From: CAZIAK01 sp964537035
GTDB lineage: Bacteria > Planctomycetota > B15-G4
DNA: 64,000 nt
NCBI GenBank assembly: GCA_964537035.1
Contig: CAZIAK010000028.1
Coordinates: 1 to 64,000, forward strand
Reading direction: 5' to 3'
The position numbers and the translations under genes were made by a program. Shown piece by piece: positions 8,472-21,096 of this stretch (within the stretch, counting starts at the first letter, position 1; the number at the start of each line of letters is the position of its first letter). Below the pieces are notes generated by a model. The model made no database searches and was not told where the DNA came from. It was given only the letters and a program-made list of their open reading frames with translations.

Positions 8472-10055
8472 GTGAAGGCGGGGCAGGGCGTGACGGCCAC
8501 CGACAGGGTGGACCCGCGCTCCGGCCGAGGGCAGTGGCTGCTGGCGTTGCTGCTCACTGTGGGCGGCATGGTCGTGGCGGCGGTCGGCATGTCTCCCGAT
8601 CTGGACGGGCCCTGGCAGCGGGGCTGGAAGGCCCACAACGGCGGGCGCTATGCGCTGATCGCTCGCAACTACGCCCGCTGGGGTTTGAGCCACGCCGGGG
8701 CTGCGCCCCTGATGGACATGGCTCCCGCCTCGGGACGGCCGCCGCCCGCCGATGGGCTCGACCCCTACGCGCACCACCCGCCCGGGGTGATGATGGTGAC
8801 CGGCATCGCGTTCAAGCTGCTGGGTCCATCTGAGCGTCTGGCCCGGCTGCTCTCCTTCATGGCCACCCTATCCAGCCTGGCCGTCCTGGCCCTGCTCGTA
8901 GGGACGGTCTCGACGCCCTTGGCTGGCGGGGCCGCAGCCCTGCTCTGCGGCGCCATGCCCATGACCGTGGTCTTCGGCACCCACGTCGAGGTCCAGGGCC
9001 CCCTGGTGTTGCTCTGCGGGCTGGCCACCCTGCTGGCCTACGCCCGACTGCTCCAGGGCGGCGCGCGTCGACCCTGGCTCCTGGCCTGGATGGTCGCCCT
9101 GGCCGCTGCGTCCTGGTTCGACTGGTTCGGCCTCTACTACGGCGCGGGGTGCGCCGCACACGCCTTGCTCAGCCGGCGGGGCCTGGGGCTTTGGGCCGCC
9201 CTGGGCGGTTGGGTCGCGGTCTTGTTCGGGGGCTGGCTGGCCTGGCTTTCGAACCTCCCTGGCATGTCCTGGCGCCGTGTCCTGGGGGCGGCGGGCGTGC
9301 GGGTCGATGGGGGCGTGGGAGCCATGGAGGGGTCCATCGGCGAGGCCCTCGGGCCCTGGATTACGTCCAGCATGGAGCTGCTGCCCCTCTGGCCCCTGCT
9401 GCTCGCTGCGCTGTGTTTCTCCGCCTTGCGACCAGGATCTTCTCGGTCGGCCTCTGCTCTGGGTGTGCGCTGGCTGCTGCTGTTGCTGCTCGCACCGCCC
9501 CTGGTTCACTGTCTGCTCTTCCCCGCCGGGATGCTGTTGCACAGCTACTGGCTTTTCGCCTTGCCCCCGGCTTTGGCAGCGGGGTTGGCCCTGGGACTGG
9601 CCCGGCTGCGCCCTGGGGCCTGCCTGGCTGCCGTCGTGCTGGGGGCTGTGGGCCTCGTCAGTCAGTGGGCTGGGGCTGCTGAAGAGATCGACCTTCTGCC
9701 CGCCATGCTGGGGCAGGCCATGGAGCAGCACACGGCCCCGGGCGACGGGGTGCTGACCAACTTCGAGGTCAACGTGCTCTGGGACGGCATGGAGGTGGGG
9801 GACTACATCGTCTCCCGGCCCGAGATCAGCTACTACGCCGACAGGCCGGTCCGCGGAGGCATTCGGGGCGATGGCCAGGGGCGCGCGGTCGACCTGGGGC
9901 AGGCCCTGGCTCTGCTGCCCTCGGCCCGCTGGTTCGTGCTCTGGCCAGACGCCGGTGACCCGGCCCTGCCCCAGGCCCTCGACGCCTTGGGCGGCCCGCC
10001 CCCCGTGTCCCTGAGCGGCGACCCCCAGGTCTTGCTCTACCGCCTGCGCCCCTGA
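8472..10055 (+). CDS. GT-C-like polytopic membrane protein (GT39-type glycosyltransferase candidate)
   Basis: 527 aa with about 9-11 hydrophobic helices, rich in Leu, Ala and Trp. An acidic-rich first external loop carries a conserved-looking Asp pair (SPDLDGPW), followed by an HHPPG segment. This layout is typical of GT-C transferases of the dolichyl-phosphate-mannose/ArnT class that move sugars from lipid carriers outside the membrane. The C-terminal ~120 residues are soluble. GTG start 5 nt after lpxK suggests the same transcript, so lipid A or envelope glycan modification is a reasonable guess. Family assignment is by architecture only. Confidence 0.65.
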   Translation: MKAGQGVTATDRVDPRSGRGQWLLALLLTVGGMVVAAVGMSPDLDGPWQRGWKAHNGGRYALIARNYARWGLSHAGAAPLMDMAPASGRPPPADGLDPYAHHPPGVMMVTGIAFKLLGPSERLARLLSFMATLSSLAVLALLVGTVSTPLAGGAAALLCGAMPMTVVFGTHVEVQGPLVLLCGLATLLAYARLLQGGARRPWLLAWMVALAAASWFDWFGLYYGAGCAAHALLSRRGLGLWAALGGWVAVLFGGWLAWLSNLPGMSWRRVLGAAGVRVDGGVGAMEGSIGEALGPWITSSMELLPLWPLLLAALCFSALRPGSSRSASALGVRWLLLLLLAPPLVHCLLFPAGMLLHSYWLFALPPALAAGLALGLARLRPGACLAAVVLGAVGLVSQWAGAAEEIDLLPAMLGQAMEQHTAPGDGVLTNFEVNVLWDGMEVGDYIVSRPEISYYADRPVRGGIRGDGQGRAVDLGQALALLPSARWFVLWPDAGDPALPQALDALGGPPPVSLSGDPQVLLYRLRP

Positions 10056-10127
10056 TCAGCCGATGAGCTTGATCAGATCTTCGACCCATGCCGCGGCTCC
10101 CCGATGCCGACCACAGGATTCCATGCG

Positions 10128-11414
<1,287 letters not shown>

Positions 11415-11551
11415 TTCTGGCGGCTTGGCGAGGGGCTTGAGAGAGGCCGGGCCTGCCCAGCAGGGGGAATCGAAGGCTGACCGAAAGGGCTGGATGTGGT
11501 GTCATGGGGGGTCGGTTGTCACCCTCCGTTTCTCTGTGTCAGGTCACCCTC

Positions 11552-13357
<1,806 letters not shown>

Positions 13358-13400
13358 CGGGTTTTGATGGGGGATTGCTGGAACTGCTGGTGGGGTGCTG

Positions 13401-13501
13401 CGGGCTGGCCTGTCTTTCGCCAGGGGGGCCGTGTCGCTCAGACAGATCGGCTGGCGCCTCAACAGTCGCGCCAGCCCCCCCAGGCGCAAGAGCCCCCACG
13501 A
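13401..13501 (+). repeat. Dispersed hairpin element, degenerate copy 1
   Basis: Left arm ends in GGGGGG at 13423-13428, loop about 13429-13474, right arm starts at 13475. The loop shares GCTCAGACAG, ATCGGCT and GCGCCTC with the intact copies, but is one base shorter and more diverged. The 16 nt nearest the loop pair with two mismatches, and outer pairing is lost. It lies between the convergent typA and radical SAM genes. No coding content seen at 13358-13608. Confidence 0.7.
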
Positions 13502-13608
13502 TGCCTGGCTGCATGCACTCACCCCGAGCGCCCAGTCGACAGACGATCTTGGCCCCCGCGCCGTGCAGTGGATCTCTCCACGATGGAGGGCGGTGCCCCC
13601 CAAGAACC

Positions 13609-14919
13609 CTACTGCCCGCGAGTCACAGCCTCGGAGATCGTCTTGCGAGTGCGCACCCACTCCTGGCGCTTCTCTGGCAGATCCGGCTCGGTCTTCAAGA
13701 TCTGTCGCTCGATCTTGCGCGGCAGCTTGAAGCCTCGCTCGTAGAGCACGAAGGGCATGTGGGGTTTGATGCACTTGGCGCAGGTGTACTTCGTGTCCAT
13801 CTCTTCGCGAGGTGTCTTGAAGTTGGCCATGCGCCGCAAGGAGCGGTAGATGTCGCTGTTCCAGAACTGGGCGAACTCTTCGCGGCTCTGGCCTTCCCAG
13901 CGAGCCAGGTCGTGGCTGGGTTCAGTGGTGCCGTCGCAGCAGGGCAGGATGCTGGCGTCCCAGTTGAAGAAGATCGAACGGTAGAGCCAGGAGCAAGAGC
14001 TCACGTCGGCGGTGGGGCGCTTGGAGTTCTCTTCGACGGCGCGTTCACCCCGAGCCACGGCCTGGTCTTCTTCTGAGATGGCCACGCCAGGGCTGGCCTT
14101 GACCTTGCCCTCGCCTGAGTTGGCGTCGCTGACCTCGTCGTCTCGCCGGGGCCGCCACTCTTCCTTGTGCTCGGGTGGGATGTTCGGGTTGATGAAGCGG
14201 ATCGCGTTGACGCCGATCTCCTTCGCCATCTGGCGAGCCAGGGGGATCTCGTGCTGGTTGTGGCTGAAGCGCAAGAACTGCCAGTCGACGAAGGGCAGCT
14301 TCTTGCCCAGACGACGCTTGGCTTCGACAATGGCCCGCATGTTCTCCTGGACCTTGTGGAAGTTGCCGCCCACGTTGTACTTGATGTAGGTCTCGGGGCT
14401 GGCGCCGTGGCAGCTGACGATCAGGTGTTCGAGCCCGCAGGTCACCAGCTTCTCAGCGTCTTCTTTCTTGAAGGCCGCCAGGTTGCAGCTGATGGTCACG
14501 CCGATGTTCTTGTCGGCGGCGTAGCGGATGAACTCGTACACGTCGGGGTAGATGACCGGCTCGCCCGAACCGTACATGTTCATGCGCAGGGTGGTGGGCG
14601 CCAGCACATCGATGACCCGTTTGTAGGTGTCGATGTCCATCTTGCCGAAGCCTCGCCCATCGGCGCTGATCTCACTGCGATCGCGGTCGAGGCAGAAGGG
14701 GCACTCGAGGTTGCAGACGTTCGTCGATTCGAGCTTCAGGACATACGGAAACCCTCCCACGACGTCAGACCCCCGCCAGCGAGACCACTCGACGCGAGCC
14801 AGGTTCAGCAGCTTGCGCGGGGTCATGTGGCGAGTGAGGGAGTAGGCGTACCGGCTGAGGATCTTGACGTTCGTCAGCGTCGGGCCGGTGGTAGCGAGGA
14901 CGAAATTGAACAGCTTCAT
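13609..14919 (-). CDS. Radical SAM/SPASM domain protein
   Basis: 436 aa from the ATG at 14919; a GTG 21 nt upstream is also in frame. The radical SAM motif CNLECPFC is near residue 70, followed by the GxGEP-like segment YGSGEP. Later cysteines include CSW, LPCCDG and CAKC, the pattern of a SPASM-type auxiliary-cluster domain seen in peptide- or enzyme-modifying radical SAM proteins. A ~50-residue charged insert sits before the SPASM part. No precursor peptide or obvious substrate gene lies next to it, so the substrate is unknown. A TACGAT hexamer lies 9 nt before the ATG. It converges on typA. Confidence 0.85.
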   Translation of the reverse strand: MKLFNFVLATTGPTLTNVKILSRYAYSLTRHMTPRKLLNLARVEWSRWRGSDVVGGFPYVLKLESTNVCNLECPFCLDRDRSEISADGRGFGKMDIDTYKRVIDVLAPTTLRMNMYGSGEPVIYPDVYEFIRYAADKNIGVTISCNLAAFKKEDAEKLVTCGLEHLIVSCHGASPETYIKYNVGGNFHKVQENMRAIVEAKRRLGKKLPFVDWQFLRFSHNQHEIPLARQMAKEIGVNAIRFINPNIPPEHKEEWRPRRDDEVSDANSGEGKVKASPGVAISEEDQAVARGERAVEENSKRPTADVSSCSWLYRSIFFNWDASILPCCDGTTEPSHDLARWEGQSREEFAQFWNSDIYRSLRRMANFKTPREEMDTKYTCAKCIKPHMPFVLYERGFKLPRKIERQILKTEPDLPEKRQEWVRTRKTISEAVTRGQ

Positions 14920-14928
14920 AGGGGGTTG

Positions 14929-14934
14929 ATCGTA
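14929..14934 (-). promoter_or_regulatory. -10 hexamer TACGAT, radical SAM gene
   Basis: TACGAT on the minus strand, 9 nt before the ATG at 14919. No Shine-Dalgarno is present in the 9-nt spacer. Confidence 0.45.
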
Positions 14935-15084
14935 ACCCACCCTGGGTGAGGCGCCAACCGGATGTCAGTGTCCCTCTCTGTGTGCCCGGGCCGTCGCACC
15001 CACTCGGGAGTGCCAGCTGAGGAGCTGGCCTGGAAGTCGTTTTTTCGTGGGCATCTCCCCCGGGCGCGGCCGCAGTACCGGCTG

Positions 15085-16884
15085 CTAGCTCTGCTGCGCG
15101 CCGAGAAGGGCCAGGACGGCGTAGGCGGTGCAGAGCGGGGGGGCGCCCTCCAGCCAGCGGGCGGAGTGCTCGTTGATCCATGAGCCATCGATCCGTTGTT
15201 CTTGGCGCAGGTGCTGGTCGAGGCGGTGGCGCCAATCGATGGTGTTTCCCTCTGAATCGACCAGGTCGCTGTCGAGCAGATGCAGGGTGCGGGCCATGGC
15301 AAGGTAGTAGTAGTAGCGGCCGTCGGACCCGCGAGTCGGGTCAGCGAAGCCCGGATTGGTCTCAAGGGTGAAGTGGTCGGCGAGCCAGCGGACGGCCGCA
15401 GAGACCCGTGCGTCTTCTTTGCTGAGACCGCAGATCAGGAACGATTTGGTCAAGGCATAGGTCATGGAGCCGTAGGAACGCGCCGTGTAGTGCCCGTCTC
15501 CCAGGTCATCTTCGCCCGCGGGGCTGTTGCCGGGCATGTAGGTGGCGCCTCCGTCCGTGCCTGACACCATGGTGCCGCCGGCAGCGCGTGGCCAGCTGTT
15601 CGCGGCGACCTCGCCCAGGTTCTGGTTGCGCTCCAGAAAGGGCAGGGCCTGGCGGAAGAAGCGGGAGTCTGTCGGTTCGCCTGCACGCTTGGCGGCCTCC
15701 AGGGCCATGTGCGTGTTGGACAGGTCGGGCCGCTCATCGCCGCCGTAGCCCACGCCACCGAAGTGGGGGTCAGCTTCGGAGGAGTAGCCCTCGCCAGCGT
15801 CGGCCTGGACATCCACCAAGAACTGCCTGGCACCGTCGATGAGCGGTCGGTCTTGCTCTCGGCCACCGTCGATCAGGGCTTCAATGGCCACCGAGGTGGT
15901 GTAGACCTTCACGCCGTAGTCGTAGATGCCGCCGTCGATGCGGGCCTGGGAGGCCAGGAAGTCGAGCCCGGCGTCTACGTAGTCGGGCCGCTCTCGGCCC
16001 AGCTGGTCGCTGGCGCCCATGACCGCAGACAGGCAGAGGGCGGTGATGCCCGGTTCGGGGCCGTCCCAGCCCGGGAGACCCAGTCCGAAGGTGCCCCCGT
16101 CTTGATGGGCGGCGAACCAAGCCAGGCCCTGCTCGAGGGAGCGGGCCAGGTCCAGAGGCTGTTCGACCTTCTCTGGCAGAGGCGGCACCTCGAAGGCATG
16201 AGGCGCCCCGTCGGGCAGGCCATGAAGGGTGATGACCAGGGCCAGGGCGTCGAGCAGTTCGGCCAGTGAAAGATCGCCCCACACCTGGGGTAGCTCGGGG
16301 CGTTCCTCGGGCGTCAGACCTCGCAGTCTGGCAGCCCGAGCCCAGCGGGACCAGGCCAAGGTCTCCTCGGGAGATGGCGGCTCAACCGCCTCGGGCTGCT
16401 CGGCCAGCAGGGTCAGCAAGGCAGGGCTGTGGTCGCCTGCCGGCAGGTCGTCTGGCCAATCGACCGGCAGCTGGGTCTGTCCCCGCAGGGCTAGAAGTGC
16501 GATCTCGTCTGTGGCCGGAAAGGGCTTGGCGGCGAGGCGCTGCAGGGCCCGGTCGCGGGCGCTGCGCAGGGAGGGGGTGACCGAGCTGGCCAGGGCCAGG
16601 GCGACCCAACTCTCGGACAAGGCACCGGGCTCGGCGCCGGCGATCAGCTCGGCGGCGCGGCGGAAGAACGGGCCGTCGAGCTCGTTGTAGCGTCGGGGTG
16701 ACCGGGCCAGCAGATCCAGGACCCTGGCGGTGTCCTCCAGGCTGTCACCGTAGCTCCAGTCGGCGTTCTGATGGCTGCGTACCCGGCGCACCAGATCGTC
16801 AGCCAGGCCCTTTGTGTCCTGCTGGGCGGTGGTAGAGCTGAGGGTCAGCAGAGTGCCAAGAACGAAGAGAATGGCCAGGCGCAT
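15085..16884 (-). CDS. Secreted alpha/alpha-toroid (prenyltransferase/squalene-oxidase repeat-like) protein
   Basis: 599 aa with a clear signal peptide (MRLAILFVLGTLLTLSS, then AQQ). The mature part consists of repeats with GG-I/T-Y and Trp/Asp/Gly turns (for example ARIDGGIYDYG and SDGRYYYYLAMA), resembling the alpha/alpha-barrel of squalene-hopene cyclases and prenyltransferases. I do not find a DxDD catalytic motif, and export argues against cyclase activity. A secreted binding or scaffold role is more likely, but that is inference. It is followed upstream in the same direction by a secreted HEAT protein, 145 nt away. Confidence 0.75.
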   Translation of the reverse strand: MRLAILFVLGTLLTLSSTTAQQDTKGLADDLVRRVRSHQNADWSYGDSLEDTARVLDLLARSPRRYNELDGPFFRRAAELIAGAEPGALSESWVALALASSVTPSLRSARDRALQRLAAKPFPATDEIALLALRGQTQLPVDWPDDLPAGDHSPALLTLLAEQPEAVEPPSPEETLAWSRWARAARLRGLTPEERPELPQVWGDLSLAELLDALALVITLHGLPDGAPHAFEVPPLPEKVEQPLDLARSLEQGLAWFAAHQDGGTFGLGLPGWDGPEPGITALCLSAVMGASDQLGRERPDYVDAGLDFLASQARIDGGIYDYGVKVYTTSVAIEALIDGGREQDRPLIDGARQFLVDVQADAGEGYSSEADPHFGGVGYGGDERPDLSNTHMALEAAKRAGEPTDSRFFRQALPFLERNQNLGEVAANSWPRAAGGTMVSGTDGGATYMPGNSPAGEDDLGDGHYTARSYGSMTYALTKSFLICGLSKEDARVSAAVRWLADHFTLETNPGFADPTRGSDGRYYYYLAMARTLHLLDSDLVDSEGNTIDWRHRLDQHLRQEQRIDGSWINEHSARWLEGAPPLCTAYAVLALLGAQQS

Positions 16885-17029
16885 GGAACCCGCTCCGAGA
16901 GATCTTGAAGACGCGAGCCCGAAGCCGCCGGGTGCGCCGAGCGCGGGGTCGCCTCCGCGCCGTCGTACCGTATAGACCCGTTGCGGCCGAGGTCTACCTG
17001 GGAGACGGCCAGGAATCCTCAGGCCGTGC

Positions 17030-18916
17030 TCAGAAGCCCAGTAGGAGCAGGTTGTTGGCGGCGTTGGAGCGGGCCAGATAGTTGTCCCCCGAGGCCAGTC
17101 GGGAGAGGGCGGGGCGACGATCTTGATCGAAGAGCTGGCCTACGGCAGAGATGGCGTAGGTGGTGGCGATGCCCGACGGGCCTTCTTTCTCGATGATCTG
17201 GAGCAGGGGGCCCAGGGCGTTCTCGTCCCCCAGGAAGCCGATGGCCAGGGCGGCGAAGCTGGCCACGGGGGCGTTGCCACTGTTCTGGATCAGGCCTACC
17301 AGGCTGGGGACCACGGCGCTGTTGCCCAGCAGACCCAGGCCCAGGGCAGCACGCTGTTGAAAGATGGGAGACGAGCTGCTCTTCAGGGCGTCGCGCAGGA
17401 CGGGGTGGGCGTCGCGGTGGCCAGACAGCCCCAAGCCCAGGGCGGCGTAGCTGGCGGTGAGCACCTTGCTGTCATCGATGTACCGGCTCAAGGTATCGAA
17501 GGCCTGGTCGCCGCCACTGAGTCCCAAGGCGATCATGTAGGCGGCCAAGCTGTTGGCGTTGGACTCTCGCTCGGCCTTGGCTGCCAGGAGCGCGGGCACT
17601 TCGCCCTGAGGGTTGTTGCGCTCGCTGAGGCCCAATGCCAGGGCCAGCCAGGGGCGCATGTCTGAGGAGGGTTTGACGAACAGGCTCGTGAGGGCGGCGC
17701 GGGCCTGCTCACCGCCCAACCGCCCCAGGGTGATGGCGGCGAAGTGCCGTGTGGGGGCATCGCTGTCGTCTTCGACGGCGAGGACCAGCCGGTCGATGAC
17801 GGACGAGAGCCCGCCGTGGGCGGTGTAACCCAGGCCGATGGCCGCAGCCCGACGAGGCTGGATGCCCTGGTCAAGGGCTGCGAGGAGGGTGGGCACCACG
17901 GCAGGGTCGCCCATACGTCCCAAGGCGTTCAGCGCCGCAGAGCGGATGAACTCGGGGTGGGACTCATCGCGAGCAATGGTGGTCAGGGAGGTGATATGTC
18001 GAGTGTTACGCGAGAGCCCTGCGGCTTCGCAGGCCGTGGCCAGCAGCTGGTTCGGCACCTCGTCAGGCTCCTCGAGCAGCTCGTCCAGGATGATCTCCGT
18101 GCTGCCTTGGCCTCGCAGGGCGGCTGTCAGCAGGGCCGTGCCCCGCTCCTGGTCAGAGAGCCCGCTGTTGTCGAGCAGCTCCCGACCGAACTTGGCGTCT
18201 GCGGCTATGCTCACCAGCTGGTAGGACGCTCGCCCGGACTCGGTGATGCCCAGGGCAAGCATGGCCGCGAGACGGACATTCCAGCTGCCATCGGCGAGCA
18301 TGGCCTTGGCCAAGATCGCACCCTCGGTGTCTTGCAACTTGCCGAGGGCCACGGCGGCCGAGGCGCGCACGGCAGGGTCGGGCGCCTCGGTGAGCTGGCG
18401 AAAAAGGGGCAGCACGGTGGTGTCGAGGACCACACGGATCTGGGCCAGGCGCTTGTCACGCTGGGTCTCGGTCTCGATCAGCCGGCCCTGGCCTGTCAGG
18501 GGGGCGTCTTGCACACGGTGGAGGTCGATGAAGTCGAACTTGTTGGTCTCCCACCACATCTGCCACGAATCATTGATGACGTAGTTGAAGGGCTGGGACG
18601 TTCCGGCGTTGCCAGCGCGGGTGCCGCCCTTTGCGGCGCTCACGCCCCGGGCAGTGCTGGCCCGGCCCGGGCCCGCTCGAGAGCCCACGGCGACCGTGCC
18701 CACAGGGCCCGAGCCGCCACCGTCGCCCGGAACACCCGAGTCGCCCGGAACGCCCCCTTGACCGCCGCCACCAGCGGAGGCCACCGGGATCAGGCCGCCA
18801 ATGGGGAAAAAGGGCGAGACCACACCGCTCTCACCGCCATTGCCTACACCGCCAGAGGGCTGGGCGGAGAGGGCGGTGGACAGGGCGAGGAGGGCGATGC
18901 AGCAGCGAAGGATCAT
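17030..18916 (-). CDS. Secreted HEAT-repeat protein
   Basis: 628 aa from the ATG at 18916, which gives a good signal peptide (MILRCCIALLALSTALSAQ). The longer open frame upstream has no such start. A Gly/Pro/Ser-rich stretch of roughly 90 residues follows, then about 12 HEAT-like helical pairs from residue ~160 to the end, with repeated AALGLG/ALGRLG motifs. HEAT solenoids bind proteins; the target is unknown. A TAGGCT hexamer sits 7 nt before the start. It is divergent from the pilus assembly operon, with a 550-nt spacer, so a link to that machine is possible but unproven. Confidence 0.85.
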   Translation of the reverse strand: MILRCCIALLALSTALSAQPSGGVGNGGESGVVSPFFPIGGLIPVASAGGGGQGGVPGDSGVPGDGGGSGPVGTVAVGSRAGPGRASTARGVSAAKGGTRAGNAGTSQPFNYVINDSWQMWWETNKFDFIDLHRVQDAPLTGQGRLIETETQRDKRLAQIRVVLDTTVLPLFRQLTEAPDPAVRASAAVALGKLQDTEGAILAKAMLADGSWNVRLAAMLALGITESGRASYQLVSIAADAKFGRELLDNSGLSDQERGTALLTAALRGQGSTEIILDELLEEPDEVPNQLLATACEAAGLSRNTRHITSLTTIARDESHPEFIRSAALNALGRMGDPAVVPTLLAALDQGIQPRRAAAIGLGYTAHGGLSSVIDRLVLAVEDDSDAPTRHFAAITLGRLGGEQARAALTSLFVKPSSDMRPWLALALGLSERNNPQGEVPALLAAKAERESNANSLAAYMIALGLSGGDQAFDTLSRYIDDSKVLTASYAALGLGLSGHRDAHPVLRDALKSSSSPIFQQRAALGLGLLGNSAVVPSLVGLIQNSGNAPVASFAALAIGFLGDENALGPLLQIIEKEGPSGIATTYAISAVGQLFDQDRRPALSRLASGDNYLARSNAANNLLLLGF

Positions 18917-18923
18917 CTTGGTG

Positions 18924-18929
18924 AGCCTA
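18924..18929 (-). promoter_or_regulatory. -10 hexamer TAGGCT, HEAT gene
   Basis: TAGGCT on the minus strand, 7 nt before the ATG at 18916. There is no room for a Shine-Dalgarno. Confidence 0.5.
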
Positions 18930-19466
18930 TGGCGAAACGGAAGAGAGGACGCGGTGAGGCGCGCCCCGGTGCGCAGAGGGGGATCGGGAGGAGGTCTCCC
19001 CTGGGAGGGCAAAGTCCCATGTCTCTGATCGACGATTTTGGGGCCTGTCTTCTGCCATCCCCAAGGAACTTTGTGGATTCGTGTGGATAGAGCTGCAAGC
19101 CCTTTCCATGGCCAACCTTAGAGCCATCGGAAGATGTGGACTAGCAGCCCGGCCCAGAGTCTGGGAGAAGCGCCCGGGCCCTGGGATGGCGAGCCGCCCG
19201 GTCGAGGCGAGACATGAGCTCTGTGGACCGTCAAGTCGCCCCCTGCCCGGGCCGACAAAAACATCAGCATCCGTAGATATGAACCGTGGCCTCTCGGGGC
19301 CTCGGCCTCTCAGGAGCCCCGAATCATGTGCCCAGCCCAGGCCTGCCGCCGAGTCGTCGACGCAGCCAGGGACAGGCCAGCAACACAAGCCCGCCCGGCG
19401 GTGGCGGCTGCCCCACGGCAAGCCCCCGCCAGCCGATCGGCACCACAACGACAGGAGCGCAACACC
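18930..19466. other. Long divergent intergenic region
   Basis: About 540 nt between the divergent HEAT gene and the pilus operon. I see no convincing gene. An A-rich patch near 19255-19280 could belong to an operon promoter, but no clear -35/-10 pair is visible. AGGAG at 19452-19456 is the ribosome binding site of the first pseudopilin. Confidence 0.5.
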
Positions 19467-20006
19467 ATGCATACACCCATCACAACAACTCCCACCGACC
19501 AACGCACGGCAGCAGCTGGATCCCGGCGAGAAAGAGGGACGACCTTCGCCGAGCTGATGATCGCCACGATGATCCTGGGCCTCACCATCGTGGGGTCCAC
19601 CAACTCGCTGACCAAGTCTGCCACGGTCTACAACTACTTCGCGGAAGGGGCCCACGAGGCCCTGATGTTGGCCCAGGAAATCCACGAGGCGGCGCTGTTG
19701 CTGCCTTGGGAGTCAGATCCCGGTGACCCCGCGGTCTTCGGGCCGGACGTGGTCGAGTTCTGGGACCTGCACGAGGAGTCGTTCAACCCGCCGCGGTCAG
19801 CTTCGTACGCCACCGTGACCAGCCATCCCAACTGGACCCAGGAAGCCGAGATCGACTTCGTGGACCTGGACAACCCCACGGTCGTGGTGGACCCGGACGT
19901 GTTCGTCGGCCAGACGCAGGTGCGCCTGCGCGTCACCGTCCTTCAGGGGCAGGTCGAGGTGGACTCGTTCGAGTGGTGGATGACCGAGCCCGAGGACGAC
20001 GCGTAA
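19467..20006 (+). CDS. Type IV pilin-like / type II pseudopilin
   Basis: 179 aa from the ATG at 19467, supported by AGGAG at 19452. The longer open frame upstream lacks such a site. The prepilin segment reads RG then TTFAELMIATMILGL: glycine before the cleavage site, Glu at +5 and a hydrophobic helix, as in pseudopilins. The first mature residue is Thr instead of Phe/Met. The leader is about 35 residues, long but common in some phyla. The C-terminal domain is acidic and not recognised. First gene of a ten-gene assembly operon. Confidence 0.8.
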   Translation: MHTPITTTPTDQRTAAAGSRRERGTTFAELMIATMILGLTIVGSTNSLTKSATVYNYFAEGAHEALMLAQEIHEAALLLPWESDPGDPAVFGPDVVEFWDLHEESFNPPRSASYATVTSHPNWTQEAEIDFVDLDNPTVVVDPDVFVGQTQVRLRVTVLQGQVEVDSFEWWMTEPEDDA

Positions 20007-20061
20007 CGGCGCAGGACGCCGACGGTCCAGAACCAGCAGAGAGCCACACAGAGACACAACC

Positions 20062-21096
20062 ATGAACACACACATGCACAGAACACAGCAGACGGCCCTC
20101 GCAAGGGGCAGGTCGAACCCCGAGGAACAAGGTTGGGTGCTCATTGCAGCACTCCTTGTGGCGGCGGTCTCCGCATCCCTGACCGTTGGCTGGGCGCGAC
20201 ACGCCGTGCTGGCCAAGGGGCAGCTGGAGATGTCCACCGGTGCCAGCCGCACCGAGGAAGCCAGCCGCTCGGGCTTCGAGAGAACTCGCGAGCTCATGCG
20301 CTCGGGGCAGCCCCCCGGAGCAGAGGCGGACGGCGAAGACACCGTGGTCACCACGTCTCACGGTGACGAAGTGCGCAGCGAGCGGGTCAAGGATGGTCAC
20401 GACAAACGCGACGTGAATGTCCGTGCGCACCACGCCAGCGGCAACTCCCATCGGGACGCAGCCCTTCGTGGTCGGGCCAAGGTCGTGCCTGGCAGTCAGG
20501 GCAATGGCAAGCGCACTCGGCTGACCGACAGCGAGGGGTCCAAGGTCTTGCTGATTCCTGGTCTGACCATGGTCACCGGCATGCTGGTCTTCACTCCGAG
20601 CAGCGATGTGTCAGGGGTCTACCTGCTGGAGAACGGTGCCGAGCTGGTGCTCGAAGACTGCAACTTCACCGGGACCATCCTCACTCGCGCCTCTCTGGAC
20701 GAGACCAACCCACTCGCCACTGGCGGCGGGCGACCCAAGGTCACCATCAAGGGTGGCTGTACCTTCCGTGAGGGCACAGACCTACCTGGCCTCTCCCTGT
20801 GTGGGCCCGACCTGCTCATCGAGGCCGAGTCGGACGCGAGTCTCGACGTGCGCGGCATGATCGTCGCCGAAGAGGTCGACCTGCCCTGCAAGGGCGTGCT
20901 GCGCAAGATGGTGGTGAGCGAGAGCGCTGAGAGCATCTCTTCGAACATCTCGCGCCCCGGCTTCAAGCGAGGCCCTACGGACTTTCCCAGCTTCGTCGAG
21001 CCGGGGTCGGAACGGATGACCTACATCTCGTTCCCCACCGAGCACTTCACCAGCGACGAGATGGACGCGATCGAGGCCTACGATGTTGACGCTTGA
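20062..21096 (+). CDS. PilX-like membrane-anchored protein with beta-rich C-terminus
   Basis: 344 aa. Starts with a short basic leader, then EQGWVLIAALLVAAVSASLT, a hydrophobic helix like that of PilX/GspK-type minor pilins but without Glu at +5. A long charged His/Asp/Arg-rich region (about 75-155) follows, then a beta-rich domain with repeated LLENGAELVLEDC-type turns like a short right-handed beta-helix. By position it is a minor pilin or tip component. It overlaps the next gene by 14 nt. Confidence 0.65.
   Translation: MNTHMHRTQQTALARGRSNPEEQGWVLIAALLVAAVSASLTVGWARHAVLAKGQLEMSTGASRTEEASRSGFERTRELMRSGQPPGAEADGEDTVVTTSHGDEVRSERVKDGHDKRDVNVRAHHASGNSHRDAALRGRAKVVPGSQGNGKRTRLTDSEGSKVLLIPGLTMVTGMLVFTPSSDVSGVYLLENGAELVLEDCNFTGTILTRASLDETNPLATGGGRPKVTIKGGCTFREGTDLPGLSLCGPDLLIEAESDASLDVRGMIVAEEVDLPCKGVLRKMVVSESAESISSNISRPGFKRGPTDFPSFVEPGSERMTYISFPTEHFTSDEMDAIEAYDVDA

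Noticed and set aside
15085..16884. Squalene-hopene cyclase
   Set aside because: Repeat fold is similar, but it has a signal peptide and I find no DxDD acid motif.
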